The notes under the pieces: model-generated
Told to the model about the DNA's origin: nothing
The model's database searches: none
The model's input: only the letters and a program-made list of their open reading frames with translations
Shown here: piece by piece, positions 32,775-43,999 of the stretch
How positions within the stretch are numbered: position 1 is the stretch's first letter
Layout: each line of letters begins with the position of its first letter
Program-made: the position numbers and the translations under genes
Origin: Charina bottae
Lineage: Eukaryota; Chordata; Lepidosauria; Squamata; Charinaidae
Length of the DNA stretch: 64,000 bases
Reading direction: 5' to 3'
NCBI GenBank assembly: GCA_023362775.1
Contig: JALMGJ010000008.1
Coordinates: 38,118,501-38,182,500 of the forward strand

Positions 32775-34418
32775 GCATTTGCCAAAAAGCCCAAGAGCCT
32801 TTCATGGAGCATAGATGTCCACATGATTGAGCAGGCCTGCTGTTTCAAATGCCTGGAGGTAGGCCTTCATTTTGCTGGCACTAGGAAAGACACAGGGACA
32901 TGCACATAGAAGCTCATCTGACATCCCTAAATACATTAAGACAAGAGGTGGCCACTACATACCTGCAGCTGTCAAATTATTTGAAGCCAAGCCAAAGCAC
33001 AACTTATCTATCATACCCAGCTGGACCCCTCTCCAATTTTGCATCTTTAGGACTTGTACAATCCAATTTTTAAGAGCAGCCCTTCAAGTCTTTAATTGTG
33101 TCTCTAATGCCACCCTGCAACTAGAAATAGGCTTCATGAAAGTGGAGGCTAGAGTGTGGACAGCCATACTCAACTATTGGTTCAGACTATCTTTTTTTCC
33201 CCTTGGCCTTGCTATGAGTGATGATTTTCAATCCATGTGGAAACAGGCAGTGGCAACTAAAATCTCATCCTTGGGCTTCTCTCCAGGTCTTCTGCTCAAC
33301 ATGAAGTAACATTAGGCCAAAGCACTTATTAAACAGCATGCAGCAGACACAGAGTGCCAATTAGATCTAGCCAGGTCCCCAAACTTTATTGACAGTGAAT
33401 TCAACAGGTACTCTGCCTCCCCTGCAGCATACCTAAATAAACCCGAAGTACCTAAATACAGAAGGGCCTTTACTGTAATGATTTCATGCCCTCCCCTCCC
33501 CTCCGCTGTCCTTGAAGGCCAATACAGAAAGATTCCTTACTTGGAGAGACAATGCCCCTATGGCCCTGGACACACCGAAATAACAGAGCATGTGTTTCTC
33601 CAGTGCCTGTACTACAGAGACATTTGTACTTGCCTCACCTCACCATTACTACGTAAATACCCAGGGCCCACAGGACAATTTTACACCATCCTGTTGCTTT
33701 CAGATACTAACCCTGCTACAACACACAATGTTGCCAGGTACTGTGCAACAGCACTTAAAATTTGTCAGATGACGACCTGTCCTAGGGGCTCATCTTTATA
33801 AATTAGATTTAATGAACACCTACTTTGTAACTTGATAGATATAGTCTTCCACATACTAACCTTTTTTTTAAAATCCCATCTTTATTATTTTTACAAATAA
33901 CTCAAGGCGGCAAACATACCTAATGCTCCTTCCTCCTCCTATTTTCCCCACAACAACAACCCTGTGAGGTAAGTTGGGCTGAGAGAGAGTGACTGGCCCA
34001 AGGTCACCCAGCCAGCTTTCATGCCTAAGGTGGGACTAGAACTCTCAGTCTCCTGGTTTGCCATTGGCTCCTTCCTAGGGCTGAGAGAGAGTGACTGGCC
34101 CAAGGTCACCCAGCCGGCTTTCATACCTAAGGCGGGACTAGAACTCTCTGTCTCCTGGTTTCTAGCCCAGCACCTTAACCACTAGACCAAACTGGTTCTC
34201 AAACTTCTTGCTCCCATGTACCCATCTATTGTTCCTACTGCTTCTTTTTGCTTCTCACTTTTTATAAACTACTTTTAGTTTATAATTTATTTATCTTTTA
34301 TATCTTCTAGCTCTTTAAAAAATAATTTAGACTCTTGTTGTATCCTTTATGCTTTTTTAATGACCATAACCCATCTCCTTATGCTGGCCTATGATCAGAA
34401 TAAAGATTTGATTTAGTC
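32775..34418 (+). mobile_element. degenerate non-LTR LINE, C-terminal region and 3' end
   Basis: Coding remains include FMKVEARVWTAILNYWFRLS, VATKISSLGFSP (32872-33309) and PSAVLEGQYRKIPYLERQCP, HVFLQCLYYRD and ARYCATALK (33478-33801). The second block matches the C-terminal block of the element at 51621-52048 (PSALLAGRF..TPYLQRLCPCG). It ends with tatgatcagaataaagattt, the shared 3' terminus. A dimeric SINE interrupts the 3' UTR. I cannot assign the clade securely. Confidence 0.65.
33930..34199 (-). mobile_element. dimeric MIR-like SINE
   Basis: Two copies of the body (gtgactggcccaaggtcacc at 33991 and again at about 34091) lie in tandem, with one tRNA head (accttaaccactagaccaaa) at the right end. 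The join reads ctcagtctcctggtttgcca. The same join occurs at 46800-46840 in the other orientation, so this is a subfamily rather than a local duplication. Confidence 0.8.
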
Positions 34419-34439
34419 ACCTTGTAATGAACTACAGGA

Positions 34440-34640
34440 TAAGTTATCCAATTAGGAAGCAGTACCTAGGTGAACTTGGCCAATCTCAAAGTTAAGCAGA
34501 ATTAGTCCTAGCTAGTCCAGTCTACCAGGAAATCCCAGGATATAATTTAGCCTGGGAAAGAGAAGAAACATCCTAGAAGGCGGCAGTGGCAACCCATTTC
34601 TATACTGCTGCCAAGAAAACTACATGGATATATTATGAAA
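34440..34640 (+). mobile_element. 5S-rRNA-derived SINE
   Basis: tctcaaagttaagcagaatt, agtcctagctagtccagtct and accaggaaatcccaggat follow the order of the 5S rRNA internal promoter and 3' half. Then comes ggcggcagtggcaacccatt and gccaagaaaactacatggat. It is the same family as 27795-28030. Confidence 0.65.
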
Positions 34641-36068
34641 TCACAATGAATCAATCTCAGAAGGAAACTTTACTTAAGTTACCCTTTTAACATTTAGTTC
34701 TATTTAAAAACATAGAGTTAAGATGGTGGGATACTTCCCACTCTTAGAGTTCTAATCTATTTTATATAATTTTACTCCAGATAAATTAAAGATCAGTGCA
34801 AAAGTGTGGTGTTGTGAAGGAGGCATTAAATAGCAAATGCTTTCATTTGCCTTCATACTTTCTCTTTCAATAATGTGCTCAGTAAACAATAAAAGAATAT
34901 CCTGATTACTTTTCACCTGACTGGTTGACTGAGTCACATTATCACCTTCTAGATTAAAAAGTTGATTCAGAAGCCAAAGATACTCAGTTTAGAAGATGAC
35001 AGCCATAATCCAGAAAGACTTCAATCTGTCATCCCCAGGAAGCTAACATTACATCTGTCCCCTGCCAACCATTTTAATCTATGCAGTTTATTCAGCCCAG
35101 TAAGAAAAACATAGTAGGTGATGCATCCTCTAAATGCAAATTCCCTGCTTTGTCAAGTAGAACTCTCACCATTGACATAAAATAATTTAATGAACAAAAC
35201 AGCGTGAAGAATATGTCTAATGTAAGCCTGCTTGCATTATCAGACCAGCTTTTTATTTAACTAATAATTTATACTGCAGAATCTCTGTGCATCCCAGCCA
35301 GAGTAATTTGTCATCTTCGTTCACATGTCTTATTAGTATGGAGGAGCTGTGCTAATATAACTCCAAATCGCTTTTTGGCTCATTTCAGCCCATCACTGCT
35401 TGAGTCCTACTTGGAAATCCTACAGAATTAGTGTGGCTTGATGGAAAATAATTTCCATTCTCCATGTTATTATTTAACATTACTGCGTGGGATTGATCTG
35501 AATCCTCTGAAATTCTGGATTGCTGAGTTTGCATCCAAATGCCAGATGATAATTTAATTTTATTGATGAAAGATGGTAGTGCTGCATCTGGGGCATGGCC
35601 TTCAGTTTAATGATCCAGTTTCAATGGGAGAAGAGGGATCTGAAGGGCATCATGCCTGTCAGCACTTCCTTAAATCAAATGTAGTTTTAAGGAGCTGTCG
35701 ACAGGTGTGACATGCACACTGACATGTGCACTGACATATTCCCCTCCCAATCAAGATCAACGTACAGCCTTCTGCAGTTCTTGTGGATTGTGGCTAACAA
35801 GAAGACCATATTAAGCAGATGCATCTTCAGTGGTTAAACTATAGAACAAATGTATTTCTAAAAGAAAATGGGAATTTATATATGTATTTTGATACATTTT
35901 GGGGAGGCTAGACGTATACTAAAATATGCACGGAAGGAAAAATGCAATAGAGAGCTGAGTTCCAATTGTCAAATCAGTCTGGGAGATGCAGAGTAAGTCA
36001 TTTCATAATGCAAGCTGTGAAGTTTGAATCGTTTGAGCAATCCTATTTTCTTCTTACTGGCAAATAAC
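34641..36068. other. unique intronic sequence, candidate conserved element
   Basis: A long stretch without any repeat signature. 35150-35780 is AT-rich with scattered TAAT/ATTA motifs and has the look of vertebrate conserved non-coding DNA. That is an impression, not evidence of conservation. Confidence 0.35.
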
Positions 36069-36147
36069 GGAAGGAAGGAAGGAAGGAAGGAAGGAAGGAA
36101 GGAAGGAAGGAAGGAAGGAAGGAAGGAAGGAAGGAAGGAAGGAAGGA
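36069..36147. repeat. (GGAA)n microsatellite
   Basis: About twenty pure GGAA units. They cause the artificial KEGR-repeat frame here. Confidence 0.97.
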
Positions 36148-37121
36148 CATTTTCTAATTATCCACAGAAACTTTGTATGATAGGAGATATTGTTATCTAT
36201 GTGAAAGAATACTTAAGTGATGCATTTCCTGTTTTGTCACAAATATATGTATTTCCTTTCTCTTTAGATATACAGAGTTTAGAACTTGACAGCATAACAT
36301 AGTATTCTTTAAAACAAATTTATGGCCAAAGCTGAAGATTGGCTGAGAAGAAAAGGGTTTTCCCTTGGTTTATTGATGTTTCTGTGGTCATTTTTCTACC
36401 AGGCATCAGCGGAGATGACGAAAGGTAATAAAATACATGTACACAATCCTGATAGTCATTTTTTTATTATTATTTTTATTTTTCTCTTAAACCTAAGCAC
36501 CAGTTCTGTCAAAGTTAAACCTCATTTCACAGGTAACAAAAGTGAGAAATTTATGTTCTCTGGTGGAGCATAACGCTGAACACAAACCTGATCTCTAAAG
36601 GGAAAAATGAAGTTTTCTACAAGCCGTCTTTTAGTCATTCTGTCCTCCAAAGCTTGTTCCAGGTTTTTAATGAGCCACAGGTGGAGCATTCTTCTCTCCT
36701 TGCACTACCTCTGGGATGAACATTGATCAGACCGTTTCAGAGATTTTCCTTCTGTTCAGTCACTCTCACAGAAAATGCAGAATTTCCATGAAGCATTTCT
36801 CTGAGATGACGAACCCTTACTTTCAACAACGCTAGGGCCAGAGCACTGCAGAGAGTTTTAAATTACAGCCAAGCTGTCAGTACAATTGTTACTGTCGTTA
36901 TTTGCTGCTGAAGCAATAAATAAATGATTAATGAACAGAACACTTTGGGGGGCTGGGAAAAACCCAGGGCTGGGCCAATATATAGATTAGCAGTCAGGGG
37001 CATCCATGAAGGGTCAAAAGAATTAAGAAGTGGGGTTCTGATCACTCAAGCATCATCCTGACTTTTTTTTTCTTCATCTTGCTATTGACTTCCAACATCG
37101 GCCACTTGAGGCTGCCTCTCT
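36148..37121. other. unique intronic sequence
   Basis: No repeat recognised. 36600-37060 is another repeat-free stretch that could be conserved regulatory DNA. I find no exon. Confidence 0.35.
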
Positions 37122-37129
37122 CTCTAATG

Positions 37130-37223
37130 CAGTGTATCTCAACCTTGACAACTTTAAGATGTGTGGACTTCAACTCCCAGAATTCCCCAGCCAGCATAGC
37201 TGAGGGAAGGTTGAGGAACACTG
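37130..37223. mobile_element. palindromic hAT MITE, right arm decayed
   Basis: Left end cagtgtatctcaaccttgac, right end ggttgaggaacactg. TSD ctctaatg (37122-37129) and ccctaatg (37224-37231), with one mismatch. Confidence 0.85.
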
Positions 37224-37644
37224 CCCTAATGATTGGATTGGCTCAGGAAAACAGCAATAAGATAATTGAGATAATAATTGAGAAAATACTACTGCCTTTG
37301 CTAACATCCCCTGTGAAAAGATTAGCTTGTTGTCCTTGTTGGGGAAATAAATATAAAATTATCCATTTTCCAAAATCTTCTTGGAGGATGAATTATTTCA
37401 CTGAATTTCAAGAAGCAATTCCTCTGCAGTTTTATCCCACATTCTTTCCCTGGTCTGCAAGAGAATGAAATGCCATCATGCTGCTGCCCCTGGCCCTTTT
37501 GAGTCTGAGAAGAGAGCAATTTCTTAAGTTTGTTACAACAGCAATAACAGCAACCACTGCTGGTTTTTTCAGTCATCCATCCTTTAAACAAGTGTATGAG
37601 TGATTCAAAAATACAGCTTACTCACCCTCACCAAGTCCTCTGTT

Positions 37645-37785
37645 CCCAGTATATGCTTTTTATAGTGGTGTTTATTTTGTATTTTCAGTTTTATTCTATA
37701 TTAGTCACCCAGAGTCGCTATTGCAAAATGGGCAGGCATATAAAATGAATGAATGAATGAATGAATGAATGAATGAATGAATTGA
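37645..37785 (+). mobile_element. LINE 3' end with (GAAT)n tail
   Basis: ttagtcacccagagtcgc and gggcaggcatataaaat are the plus-strand LINE 3' UTR signature. About nine GAAT units follow (about 37746-37781). Confidence 0.7.
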
Positions 37786-38012
37786 ATGAGATATTCTTCA
37801 TTTTTCTTTAGTGCAGTAACACCCGAAGCCATATGCTTAAGTCTTATTGGTTATGTTGTTTATATGGTCTTAGAACTCACTAGATTATTCTGGTTTTCTT
37901 TTGGTTGTTTTATTTTTTTTTCTCCTTATACTGCTTTTTATACATATGTGCAATTCTCTCTTACCATTGCAATTTGCAGTCAACTGATATCAGTAGTAGA
38001 TAAAATAGTAAA

Positions 38013-38113
38013 AAGGTAAAGGTTCCCCCCGCACATTTGTGTAGTCGTGTCTGACTCTAGGGGCCGGTGCTCATCTCCGTTTGTTAGCCGAAGAGCCAGT
38101 GTTGTCTGAAGAC
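38013..38113 (-). mobile_element. Sauria SINE 3' part (truncated)
   Basis: The tail and adjoining body (ggtaaaggttccccccgc to agacgcttc) are present. The head is absent. Confidence 0.85.
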
Positions 38114-38149
38114 GCTTCTGCGTCTTCAGGGAGGGAGGGATTTTTAAAG

Positions 38150-38285
38150 TGGCATTCACTGAACCTTCCCCAACCTCTGGATCTGTTGAGACTGCAGTTC
38201 CCAGAATTCCTCAACTCCTTGGGAATTCTGGGATTTGCAGTCCAAACAGATGTGGAAGGTGATACATTGAGGAAGGCTCAACCAT
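38150..38285. mobile_element. palindromic MITE-like fragment
   Basis: gactgcagttcccagaattc and ggaattctgggatttgcagt are inverted arms, with outer arms accttccccaacctctgg and a weak partner ending gaggaaggctc. Probably hAT-related. Confidence 0.55.
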
Positions 38286-38289
38286 ATTA

Positions 38290-38842
38290 ATCCCTAATGC
38301 AGCCTCACATGGATTCACAACTATCCACTGTTTATGCAATAAAATAGATTGCATGTGGAAGAATTGTCAATCTTGGTTTCTTTTGGTTTACTATTTTTTC
38401 AGACTTAAGTTCACTTGTGCAGTTTATCACAGTTCTTCAATCCACACAAAAAGTCCTATGGATTCCTGTACACATTTTCCTAATGTAGGTGCTTCTTATT
38501 CTGCATAAATATAAAACTTTTTGCAAGTGAATACCCCTGATGTGTTATATTCAGTAACATACTCAAATTTTGTTTGAACTTTGGGGCTGCAAAACTGTAA
38601 TGTAAAATCTGTAGAAATGCAAATACTAAAGGATAACCATGTTTCAGTGTGTGTGGTTTTCAGCTTGTAATTCAGACAATGCAAAAGGAGTCAGTTCGCC
38701 TTATAAACTCAGTAATTTCCCCTCATTGCATTACTAATTGGACTGGGATCTTCGCTTACAAGCATGGGGTAATACTATTATTGTTAGCCCTCATTCTCAT
38801 TTACCTTTCAGTATCAGGTAGTGTAGTATGGCATAGAGTGCC
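38290..38842. other. unique intronic sequence
   Basis: Nothing recognised. Confidence 0.35.
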
Positions 38843-38850
38843 CTCTAGAG

Positions 38851-39284
38851 CAGAGTTTCTCAAACAGGCTTCTGTGGAACACTAGGGTTCTGTGAGAGGT
38901 CACTAGGGGTTCCCTGAGTAATCACAATTTATTGAAACCATTATTTCAAATTCGGGCAACTTCACATTAAAGAGGTAAGTTTCGTTCTTTATTTTTAGTT
39001 TAAGTACCTTGTTTGTTTGTTTGTTTGTTTGTTTGTTCCTTCCTTCCTTCCTTCCTTCCTTCCTTCATTCATTCATTCATTCATTCATTCGACTTTTATC
39101 ACTGCACCATCTCCCCCAAAGGGGACTCTGGGCGGTTAATGCATATATACAGGCCTACACATGAAATAGTATATAATAATTTTGTAACTTCTGGCCTATA
39201 TTTGAGCCTGAATGTGCAGGGGTTCCCCGAGGCCTGAAAAAAATTTCAAGGGTTCCTCCAGGGTCAAAAAGTTGAGGAAGGCTG
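38851..39284. mobile_element. hAT element with a LINE tail nested inside
   Basis: Ends cagagtttctcaaacagg and gttgaggaaggctg are inverted. The 8-bp TSD is perfect: ctctagag at 38843-38850 and 39285-39292. Inside, 39010-39190 is a minus-strand LINE 3' end preceded by microsatellites. Confidence 0.85.
39010..39190 (-). mobile_element. LINE 3' end with compound microsatellite
   Basis: (TTTG)n, (TTCC)n and (ATTC)n lie in order at about 39010-39090. They lead into atcactgcaccatctccccc and ggggactctgggcggttaat, the minus-strand LINE 3' UTR. Confidence 0.8.
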
Positions 39285-39299
39285 CTCTAGAGGCATGCA

Positions 39300-41889
39300 A
39301 ACCCCCCCCCCCCACTTTTTGTTATTAAAAATGTCACTTATGTTATTTAGTTAAGGTAGCCATTTCATTTATATAGCTTTTATTTGTAACAAAGATTTTG
39401 AGAAAGGGAAAAAGAAGTACAATTCTAAATAATCTCACTTTTTTACCAGAATTAGGGCTGCCTGCCATGACCAGGTCCATCGTGTCTTGACCGGGTTTTG
39501 GTTTATGGATCCAGTTCATAAACCATTCTTGTGTCCAAAAACAGATGGTATCTCCAGATTTAGATGAAAAAGAGCTGATTGAAATGATAATCTATCCCAA
39601 ATTTCTGACCAAGCAGTTTCATATAGATATTAAACAAGTTCCTACACCATGCTAAGTCATGGTTTTGTTATCCTTTAATTGTAGAATGATCCAACAATTA
39701 GCTGGATTCACATAACATGCTGAGGTACAAACCATGGTTGTCAAACACAGTAGCTAGGTTCACACATTGCCCTAAGCCAAAATAACCCACATTACTCTTA
39801 ATTAAATGTGTGAACCCAGACAATAGCGGTTCTTGAAGAACTCCAGAAATCAACTTCCAAACTGGAAGAGCCTATTGGAAGAACCTATTTCTGAAATAAC
39901 TTACCAGAATAGAAATGGAACAACTTAGATGTTGTTCACTCAGCTGTTCTGCTGTTCACTCCAGAAAGATAGTGTGGTCAGTCAGGTCAAAAAGTACGAT
40001 GAAAGACTTAAAAGGCATCAGTGTGTCACAGTTCACCAAACTCTGTCGCTTTTTTGGACTTTTGAACAATCCAGTCTTCTGTTCTTGGCTAAAATAGATG
40101 AATATAAGTTGTTTCAGCAGATCAGTCATTTCTGGATGAATCAGAATATTTACAATTCTTTCAGTTCTGCATTCACCCAAATATTCTACTTTAGCCAAGA
40201 ACAGAAGATTGGACTTGTAATTCCTAAAATGACATGTGGATATGGAACTACACCATTCCTAAGTGTGAAAAAACAGATTCTTGGTTTCTCTAAACAGAAA
40301 GAAAATGGCTCAGACAGACTTAGTTAACAACAGTACATGATGAATATGTTTAGCCAATGTTTTTTTACTTAGTTGAAAACTCCAGACCCTCTTTCATTTA
40401 GTCTAATTCTGTTTCTTCTGAAAAATGTAAAGTGATCATTTCCTGTGACTAATCTCTGTTCAAAGAAAACAGCTAAATATATCCATCTGACGGTGGGGGG
40501 GGGGGGAATGGGATCACTTTGAGTATCGAGGAACCAGATCTGCCTTCTCATCTGTAAGTAGAAGCACATTTTTATCAGAAAAAAAATGTTTTGAAAATAA
40601 GTTATGGAGCTGGACTTAGATCAGGCTTCAGTCAAACTTCCTTTCCAATATAATTAAACTATGTTAAAAAAGAATTATAAAAAGCATATTCCCAACAGTT
40701 CCTCATTATCAACTTGCTTTATACCTGTATTTATAGAGGTCCCATATTGACTAGGTCGAATTATTATTATTTTCAAAGCTTACATACTCAACAGATGGCA
40801 AAAGATAAAAAAGTGGAAAGCAAGATATATTTGAGCCATAAATTAAAACTACCATATTAACTGTGATATCATTTTTTTCCTTTTGTTCTTTACATATTGG
40901 TATATTAGAGATTTTTGACTATGAAAAAAAGAGCTGTTAATATACATGTTTGGAACCAAAAACTATAAACAGAGTGGAAACAACAGCAGGGCCTATGCCC
41001 ATGGACCAGAAAAAAATTGCATACTATTACTACAGAAGGCTATAAGAGTGGTTCTGCAAGCATTTGGTTTGATTTCCCTAGTGCAACCCTTTGGCACAAA
41101 AGGTAAAGCAATATTTCTGGGAACTGAAGGCGTGTTCCTCATTCAGAAGGAAAACTTTGGTTCCAACTTATGACAAGGATCGTATTTTAAAATATGTAAA
41201 CACTGAGAAACGATATCGATGCAGTCAAAGATAATGTTGGTGACTTTCAGCAATGTTGTGCATTTCTCTCCCCTCCCATTTTCAAAGAAGAAAATTGTGC
41301 TTTTATCTGGTGCCTCAAAAACGAGTTCAGTTGCTAGCAAAATATATCATGTTGCTGTTGAAGATAATTTATCAGTCCAAGTTCTCCAGGTCTGAGGTAT
41401 ACAAGTACTCAGTAGTTAATTCCTCACACTTGACTACTTTGAATAGAGAATGTGAATGCAATTGCATCATCTTGTTCCAGAATAAATAAGTAAACACTTT
41501 ACTACAGAAAAAAATAAAATCAATCTGCCCAGCATACTAGTTATTCAAATGCAAGGAGCAATTCAAATATATGATTCTGGATTAGGCAAAGTATCTAAAC
41601 AACTTGCTTGCTTCAGATATTTATACATTGCTCTTCACTAAAATTCCTAAAACAGATTACAGAATCATATCTGTATATATTGTATACATATACTGTTGAA
41701 TCATATACAAAAATATACCAACAAACATTCATATAAAACGTTCATATACAATAAAATATAAAAGCAGCCCCAAAAATTGCTCAGTGGAGCTCCTAAGAAT
41801 AAGACTGGATTAAAATCAAAACAGGTAAAAAGACCTGGCCTCATCCCAGATACTAATAAAACTCCTGTTGATAAACTATTTTATCTTTA
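39300..41889. other. mostly unique intronic sequence
   Basis: Contains a poly-C run (about 39302-39312) and a poly-G run (about 40495-40506). At 39915-40327 open frames overlap on both strands. An inverted pair there (ttttggacttttgaacaatccagtcttctg... and a partner near 40190-40220, ttagccaagaacagaagatt) is part of the reason. I assign no gene. Confidence 0.35.
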
Positions 41890-42075
41890 ACGTGTATGTA
41901 TGTATGTATGTATGTATGTATGTAGCAAATTTATATCTCACTGAACATGACTCTGGGTGGCGTACAACCAGCAACAATTAGAACAATATCCCAAAGGCAC
42001 TTAAAATAAATAAAAATAAATAAAAATAAATAAAAAGCAAGACTGCGGGAGAATAACAACCATCTAGGCACAATA
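41890..42075 (-). mobile_element. LINE 3' end with (GTAT)n tail
   Basis: (TATG)n at 41893-41925 precedes gcaaatttatatctcactga and actctgggtggcgtacaacc, a minus-strand LINE 3' UTR. AAATA repeats follow at 42005-42037. Confidence 0.75.
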
Positions 42076-42932
42076 CAACCATACCATACCAAGTTATTTT
42101 CACCAGTAAGACAATATCTGCACTGAGAGAGAGTCCTGATAATTGCATAATCCAGAAAGATGTAGAAAAAGGTAAACATTTCATTACAAATAAATTAACA
42201 ATGCCAAGTACTAATTTAGGGCAGAAGATAAAAGAAGGCCCACAGTTCAAATCCCAAATTGACAACTATTATTTCATGTAATCATTATTTCACCTAATCA
42301 TAGAATTAGAAAAGTCATTTAGGCCATTGTCCAATCATCTACTTAGTGAAGAATCCAAATTAAACCATCACATTCCCAGACAGCAAACTGCCCAGCCTCT
42401 GCTGGCATATATCCAATGCAAGGGAACCCACCACCAATCTGGGTCATTGGTTCCACTATTGAACTGCTGTTATTGTTACAAAGGGTTTTTTTTTATCAAC
42501 ATTCAATCAGAATCTGTCTTCCTGTAATATAAAGCTTTTATTCCATGCACTGCATTCTAGAATGAAAAATAATTTTATATGGCATTGTTCAGCTACTGAC
42601 GTGTACCTGAAGGTATCACTCCCTCAACCTAGCTCCTTCAATCTCTTCATAGGATTAGTTCCTGATCTTCAAATGATCCTCATCCCCATCTCTGATCCTG
42701 TTCCAGTTGTCTGAAGGAGTCCAGAACTGGATACAGTACCCAATGTGGGACCTGATGAGGAATTATTGATGAGCATTTTTAATATGATTTTTGAACCAGA
42801 TATGTAGTTCTTTAACTGTCATGCCACCTAGGTCACACATAACTAGCTTGTTAATCATATGTCTATGAAGGTTCACAGTCATCCAGGTGGAATTGTCTGT
42901 AGCTTGAATCATGTCAACTGGATTTCTATTTT

Positions 42933-42982
42933 CTCAGTGGAAACGTTTCGCTCCTTATCCAAGGAGCTTCTGCAGTCTGAGC
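42933..42982 (-). ncRNA. hammerhead-ribozyme-like motif, core mutated
   Basis: The minus strand matches the 51008 motif with stem II gctcctt/aaggagc and GAAACGTTTC, but the core reads CTGCAGA instead of CTGAAGA. A6 of the CUGANGA core is changed, so self-cleavage is unlikely. Confidence 0.6.
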
Positions 42983-43072
42983 AAAGTTAGTAAGGGAATC
43001 CTTAAATATGTTTCTAGGTAGCTGTGTGACCTTACACCTGGAGCTAGGTCATGGTTGTATTGAGATGTTATT

Positions 43073-43609
43073 TTAAGTCCTTTTATCATCTAAAGGAGGA
43101 TCGTTAAGATCACCATGCTGCTGTTGAGCTTGTGAAATGGTCTTAATCTTCCTAGGCACAGAAGACAAAGCAGGGAGGAAGATGGGGGAAAGATTGTGCC
43201 TGAGGCCCCCACCTCTATTCAAGGAAGGATTTTCCAAGTTGGCATAAATTGATTCCTTGACCCCTCTCTCAAACCACCTATCTTCTCTGTCTAAAATGTG
43301 AACATTAATGTCCTCAAATGAGTGTCCTTTTTCCTTTAGATGAAGATAAACTGCTGACTCTGGTCCTGTGGTGTTACTTCTCCTGTGTTGGGCCATCCTC
43401 CTGTACAAAAGTTGTTTGGTTTCTCCAATGTAGAGTTCAGAGCACTCCTCACTGCACTGGATTGCATAAACTACATTGCTTTTCTTGTGTTTTGGAGTTT
43501 GATCTTTGGGGTGTACAAGCCTCTGTCTCAGTGTGTTGGTGGGTTTGAAATATACAGGTATGTGGTGTTTGCCAAATATCCGTTTTATCTTTTCAGACAC
43601 GCCAGCCAT
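43073..43609 (-). CDS. PLE GIY-YIG endonuclease domain (partial ORF)
   Basis: A 178-residue open frame. SEKIKRIFGKHHIPVYFKP and LRQRLVHPKD (residues 5-35) are the PLE linker region. The nuclease follows, with VVY at 46-48, YIG at 60-62, basic residues at 70-71 and a likely catalytic Glu near 119 in ERGVKESIY. Cys52 and Cys56 lie in a PLE-type C...C spacing. In PLEs this nuclease nicks target DNA for insertion. The N-terminal RT is missing and the frame opens at the truncation, so the protein is not a functional replicon, though the domain itself is open. Confidence 0.88.
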   Translation of the reverse strand: MAGVSEKIKRIFGKHHIPVYFKPTNTLRQRLVHPKDQTPKHKKSNVVYAIQCSEECSELYIGETKQLLYRRMAQHRRSNTTGPESAVYLHLKEKGHSFEDINVHILDREDRWFERGVKESIYANLENPSLNRGGGLRHNLSPIFLPALSSVPRKIKTISQAQQQHGDLNDPPLDDKRT

Positions 43610-43737
43610 GTAGGGAATGACCAGCTTGTTAATCAGTACATCACAGGGTATTTAGCAAACTCTGTGCTAAAATCAAGTCAGAAGCATTCCCATAATTATT
43701 AAGGAAGTTACCTAATTAAAAAAAAAGATAAAATGGG

Positions 43738-43820
43738 AACCGCCCAGGGTCCCTCCTTGCGGGGGAGATGGGCGGGATATAAATATGATGATGGATGGAT
43801 GGATGGATGGATGGATAGAT

Positions 43821-43868
<48 letters not shown>
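43738..43868 (+). mobile_element. LINE 3' end with (GATG)n(GATA)n tail
   Basis: aaccgcccagggtccctcct and gggagatgggcgggatataa are the LINE 3' UTR. They are followed by GATG units (43789-43817) and GATA units (43818-43866). Confidence 0.85.
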
Positions 43869-43999
43869 TCTCAGTCTGGGAAGGTTTATTGTTGCCAAAT
43901 TCATGGTGATGGCTGGTTTCAAGGTGCTTACAGATCGACCTCTTTATGAACTGTTGTAGAATCTTTCCATAGACCAATGTCAGACTGATTGGTCTAGAG

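Larger units (their letters stand above)
42858..43622 (-). mobile_element. Penelope-like element, 3' part (family 1)
   Basis: Bounded by the 13-bp TSD agcttgttaatca (42845-42857 and 43623-43635). On the minus strand it carries the GIY-YIG endonuclease end of the PLE ORF, a 3' UTR and the hammerhead-bearing terminal segment that ends near 42861 in gaaccttcatagac. RT is absent because of 5' truncation. The same terminal sequence forms the foldback units at 50888 and 54367. Confidence 0.9.

Noticed and set aside
34480..34560. Possible 5S rRNA gene
   Set aside because: Only degenerate 5S-like blocks are present, and they continue into a SINE 3' part.
36024..36302. Frame with a repeated Lys-Glu-Gly-Arg motif
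   Set aside because: Translation of a pure GGAA microsatellite.
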